In this document: piece after piece, positions 62,167 through 64,000 of the stretch
Layout of the letters: the number at the start of each line of letters is the position of its first letter
Numbering within the stretch: the stretch's first letter is position 1
DNA from: Pseudomonas viridiflava
GTDB lineage: Bacteria; Pseudomonadota; Gammaproteobacteria; Pseudomonadales; Pseudomonadaceae
DNA: 64,000 nt
Direction of reading: 5' to 3'
NCBI RefSeq assembly: GCF_900590755.1
Contig: NZ_UUOC01000032.1
Location: 1-64,000, forward strand
Program-made: the position numbers and the translations under genes
The notes under the pieces: model-generated
The model's database searches: none
Told to the model about the DNA's origin: nothing
What the model saw: the letters and a program-made list of their open reading frames with translations, nothing else

Positions 62167-63088
62167 ACGCCCCTCCATGGCCGACATGCCCGTGCAGTTG
62201 CCTGCTGATCCGCAGAGCGCTGCCGAACAGCGGGCGCGGTTTTTCAATTCCGGTAACGCGTTCAATATCAAGCTGACGCCGGTGCCTGGCCGAATCTTCA
62301 CTGAAGAGCCGGTTCTGGCTGAGTCAGGACTGACTGGATTTTACGCTTGCGATCAATCCGCAGTGCTTGGGTGTGATTTCCCGGCGACGACACCGCTGAT
62401 GCTGGCCCGTTATGGGCGAATTATTGCGGGTGAAGCGCTGGTCGCTGACTTCAAGGCCACGGGCTGCATCTGGTATGTGATCGCAGGCTCCGGCACGGCC
62501 ACCCAAGAGGCCGAAGTCATCCACTGGCAAACCGGGGATATCTTTTTGACCGGCGGCCCGGCGGCGGTCCAGCTGCTTGCCACCACTGACGCCCTGTTGT
62601 GGCTGGTCAGCAATGAGCCGCAACTGGCCTTCGACGGGGCTGTGCCGGATGTCGTTGCGCCGTTTGAGCTGGTGCATTACCCCGCGGTAGAAATCGCCGC
62701 GCAGGTCGAGCGCCTTTACCAGACCGCGCCAGATGAAACCGTGTCCGGGCTCGCGGTGATCTTCTCAACCGATCGCCTGCAGGCCAGTCGCAACCTGCTG
62801 CCGTCTTTGACTCTGTCGCTCAACACCTTGCCTGCCCACACCCATCAACGAGCACACCGGCATAACTCGGCCGCCATCACGCTGGTGGTGCAAGGGCAGA
62901 ACAGTTATTCCATGGTGGACGATGTGCGCTGTGACTGGACGCCATGGGGAACGCTGGTCACACCGCCAGGCGCGCCGCATTCTCATCACAACGGCGGCGA
63001 GGAGCGGGCCTTGTTTCTGATCGTGCAAGACGGCGGCCTGCACTACCACGCCCGGACCATGGGGTTTGAGTTTTTGGGCAGGGATTGA
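62156..63088 (+). CDS. Bicupin protein
   Basis: The 310-residue protein has two cupin domains (about 85-150 and 220-300). The second keeps His ligands in PAHTHQRAHRHNSAAI and the following PHSHHNGG; the first lacks most. The layout is like gentisate dioxygenase or oxalate decarboxylase-type bicupins. It begins with GTG at 62156 (GAGG 8 bases upstream), overlapping the M20 gene by 11 nt. Ring-cleaving or signalling roles are both possible. It is the last gene of the right arm. Confidence 0.82.
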   Translation: MSDKRPSMADMPVQLPADPQSAAEQRARFFNSGNAFNIKLTPVPGRIFTEEPVLAESGLTGFYACDQSAVLGCDFPATTPLMLARYGRIIAGEALVADFKATGCIWYVIAGSGTATQEAEVIHWQTGDIFLTGGPAAVQLLATTDALLWLVSNEPQLAFDGAVPDVVAPFELVHYPAVEIAAQVERLYQTAPDETVSGLAVIFSTDRLQASRNLLPSLTLSLNTLPAHTHQRAHRHNSAAITLVVQGQNSYSMVDDVRCDWTPWGTLVTPPGAPHSHHNGGEERALFLIVQDGGLHYHARTMGFEFLGRD

Positions 63089-63131
63089 GAGCGGGCGGCT
63101 CAATCGGGTAGCGTGAGAAATACCGCCGTGC

Positions 63132-63213
63132 CCTGGTAGGAGCGAACTTGTTCGCGAGGCGATATTCCTGAGCTCAGAGGACCAATGTCTAGCCAACAAG
63201 TTGGCTCCTACAG
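63132..63213. repeat. REP element of the GTAGGAGCGAACTTG family
   Basis: CCTGGTAGGAGCGAACTTGT at the left and CAACAAGTTGGCTCCTACAG at the right are inverted. It closes the right arm of the catabolic cluster and has the same form as the element at 60766. Confidence 0.85.
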
Positions 63214-63219
63214 GTCCGT

Positions 63220-63453
63220 TCAGGACTCCACAGGCGCGTAATAACCGCCCACGGCCGGGGGCTGGATCAGTTGCGCGGTCTTGCCGGGAGTCGTGGCGTC
63301 CTTCATGTCACCGGGCACCAGGCCGACCACTTCGCCGCTTTCCAGCAAGGCCCAGGCCGCAACCGGGTGGATGTAGAGCTTGCCGGAGTGGCCGTCCTTG
63401 TGGATGTAGTTCCACCCCGAGCATGGGGTGATTTGCATGATTTTTGTGGTCAT
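63220..63453 (-). CDS. Small conserved hypothetical protein
   Basis: The 77-residue protein has many aromatic residues (SGWNYIH, YIHPVAAWALLE, GGYYAPVES) and no signal peptide. It has the look of a short Pseudomonas-specific protein; no domain is recognised. The downstream REP element ends 7 bases from its stop. Confidence 0.55.
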   Translation of the reverse strand: MTTKIMQITPCSGWNYIHKDGHSGKLYIHPVAAWALLESGEVVGLVPGDMKDATTPGKTAQLIQPPAVGGYYAPVES

Positions 63454-63515
63454 GGGAATGTCCTCCGAGATGAGTGCCCATTCAGCGTAGTGGATTTCCC
63501 GCGGCTACTGAGCTC

Positions 63516-63606
63516 GTGGGACCGGCTTTAGCCGGGAAGAGGCCGGTACAGTCCCTGCATCTTTAACGCCTGAACTGACGCCTTCCCGGCTGAAGCCGGT
63601 CCCACA
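63516..63606. repeat. REP element of the GTGGGACCGG family
   Basis: GTGGGACCGGCTTTAGCCGG at the left and CCGGCTGAAGCCGGTCCCAC at the right are inverted with one mismatch. It lies between the small minus-strand gene and glsB. Confidence 0.9.
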
Positions 63607-63700
63607 GTGTTCGATGAGCGCCAGCGGGTGTGATGCGCCGTCGCCTCTGATCGTCTAGCATGCGGCCTCCAACAATAACCGGCGAATTACGAGCGCACCC

Positions 63701-64000
63701 ATGCACAACCTGCTGAACGAGATCCTTGATGAAGTCCGTCCACTCATGGGGCAGGGCAAGGTTGCCAATTACATTCCGGCCTTGAGTGAAGTCGCCCCCA
63801 ATCAGCTGGGCATTGCGGTGTATAGCAATGACGGCGAGCTGTTTTGCGCAGGGGACGCCGATACCCGGTTTTCGATCCAGAGCATTTCCAAAGTGTTCAG
63901 CCTGGTGCAGGCCATTGGGCATTCCGGCGAGGACATCTGGCAGCGTCTGGGCCACGAGCCGTCCGGGCAGCCGTTCAATTCCCTGGTGCAACTGGAATTC
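63701..64000 (+). CDS. glsB: Glutaminase, 5' part (cut by the window end)
   Basis: The first 100 residues of a serine-type glutaminase are present. [17 protein letters not shown] [29 protein letters not shown] (with the catalytic Ser and Lys) and [21 protein letters not shown] match E. coli YneH/GlsB closely. It converts glutamine to glutamate and ammonia. The gene begins at the ATG 63701 and continues past 64000, so nothing can be said about its end. Confidence 0.9.
   Translation, partial: MHNLLNEILDEVRPLMGQGKVANYIPALSEVAPNQLGIAVYSNDGELFCAGDADTRFSIQSISKVFSLVQAIGHSGEDIWQRLGHEPSGQPFNSLVQLEF

Noticed and set aside
1..64000. Insertion sequence, prophage or integrative element
   Set aside because: I found no transposase, integrase, phage structural or conjugation gene and no direct repeats at cluster borders; the only repeated DNA is of the REP type.

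Overview
The window looks like the chromosome of a Pseudomonas of the fluorescens/syringae type. The grounds are high GC, several families of REP-type palindromes (cores GTAGGAG..TTGCTCGCGA, GTGGGACCGGCTTTAGCCGGGAA and GTAGGAGCTGCCGAAGGCTGCGAA) in most larger intergenic gaps, and typical pseudomonad genes: an ECF sigma/FecR/TonB-receptor iron signalling set, CzcCBA, a PtrA-like peptide, a membrane PQQ dehydrogenase, PqiABC and a GlsB glutaminase. I see no transposase, integrase, tRNA, rRNA or CRISPR array.

Layout. 0.3-1.3 kb: two lipoproteins. 1.4-6.0 kb: a four-gene signalling operon (stand-alone receiver, hybrid kinase, NarL-type regulator, HisKA_3 kinase), each junction a 4-nt ATGA overlap. 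6.2-12.1 kb: an exported SnoaL-like protein, a small HTH-like protein, a NepI-like exporter, an exported Cys-nucleophile hydrolase divergent from a LysR regulator, and an MFS protein. 12.1-23.0 kb: iron acquisition, with TonB receptor + PepSY membrane protein + DUF3649 protein on the minus strand, ECF sigma + FecR anti-sigma divergent from them, a lone PotF/SpuD-like binding protein, then a FecCD-type permease/ATPase/binding-protein operon. 23.5-32.3 kb: heavy-metal two-component pair, CzcCBA pump and a PtrA-like peptide.

32.4-40.6 kb: a 98-bp REP-derived tandem array, then a LysR-controlled sugar-acid cluster (beta-hydroxyacid dehydrogenase, two ACS-type MFS transporters, DenD-like dehydrogenase, FAH hydrolase, SDR). 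40.9-46.5 kb: PLDc_N-type peptide, PqiABC with PqiA as two genes, AI-2E family permease, RidA protein. 46.6-51.7 kb: exported methyltransferase-fold protein, membrane PQQ dehydrogenase, PRISE-type reductase.

51.8-63.1 kb is the most interesting part: a complete divergent catabolic cluster around a GntR/FCD regulator. Its left arm encodes an NMT1-type ABC importer (ATPase, two permeases, binding protein), a class II aldolase and a TauD/TfdA dioxygenase. Its right arm encodes an SDR-fold protein lacking the YxxxK catalytic pair, a PLP aminotransferase, an alpha/beta hydrolase, an M20 carbamoylase-type amidohydrolase and a bicupin. Repeats of TGTATGCA flank the regulator gene. I do not recognise this combination as a described pathway; the enzymes suggest breakdown of an imported nitrogen compound with an amide or carbamoyl group. 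The window ends inside glsB. All functions are read from translated sequence and remembered family motifs; no search was run.
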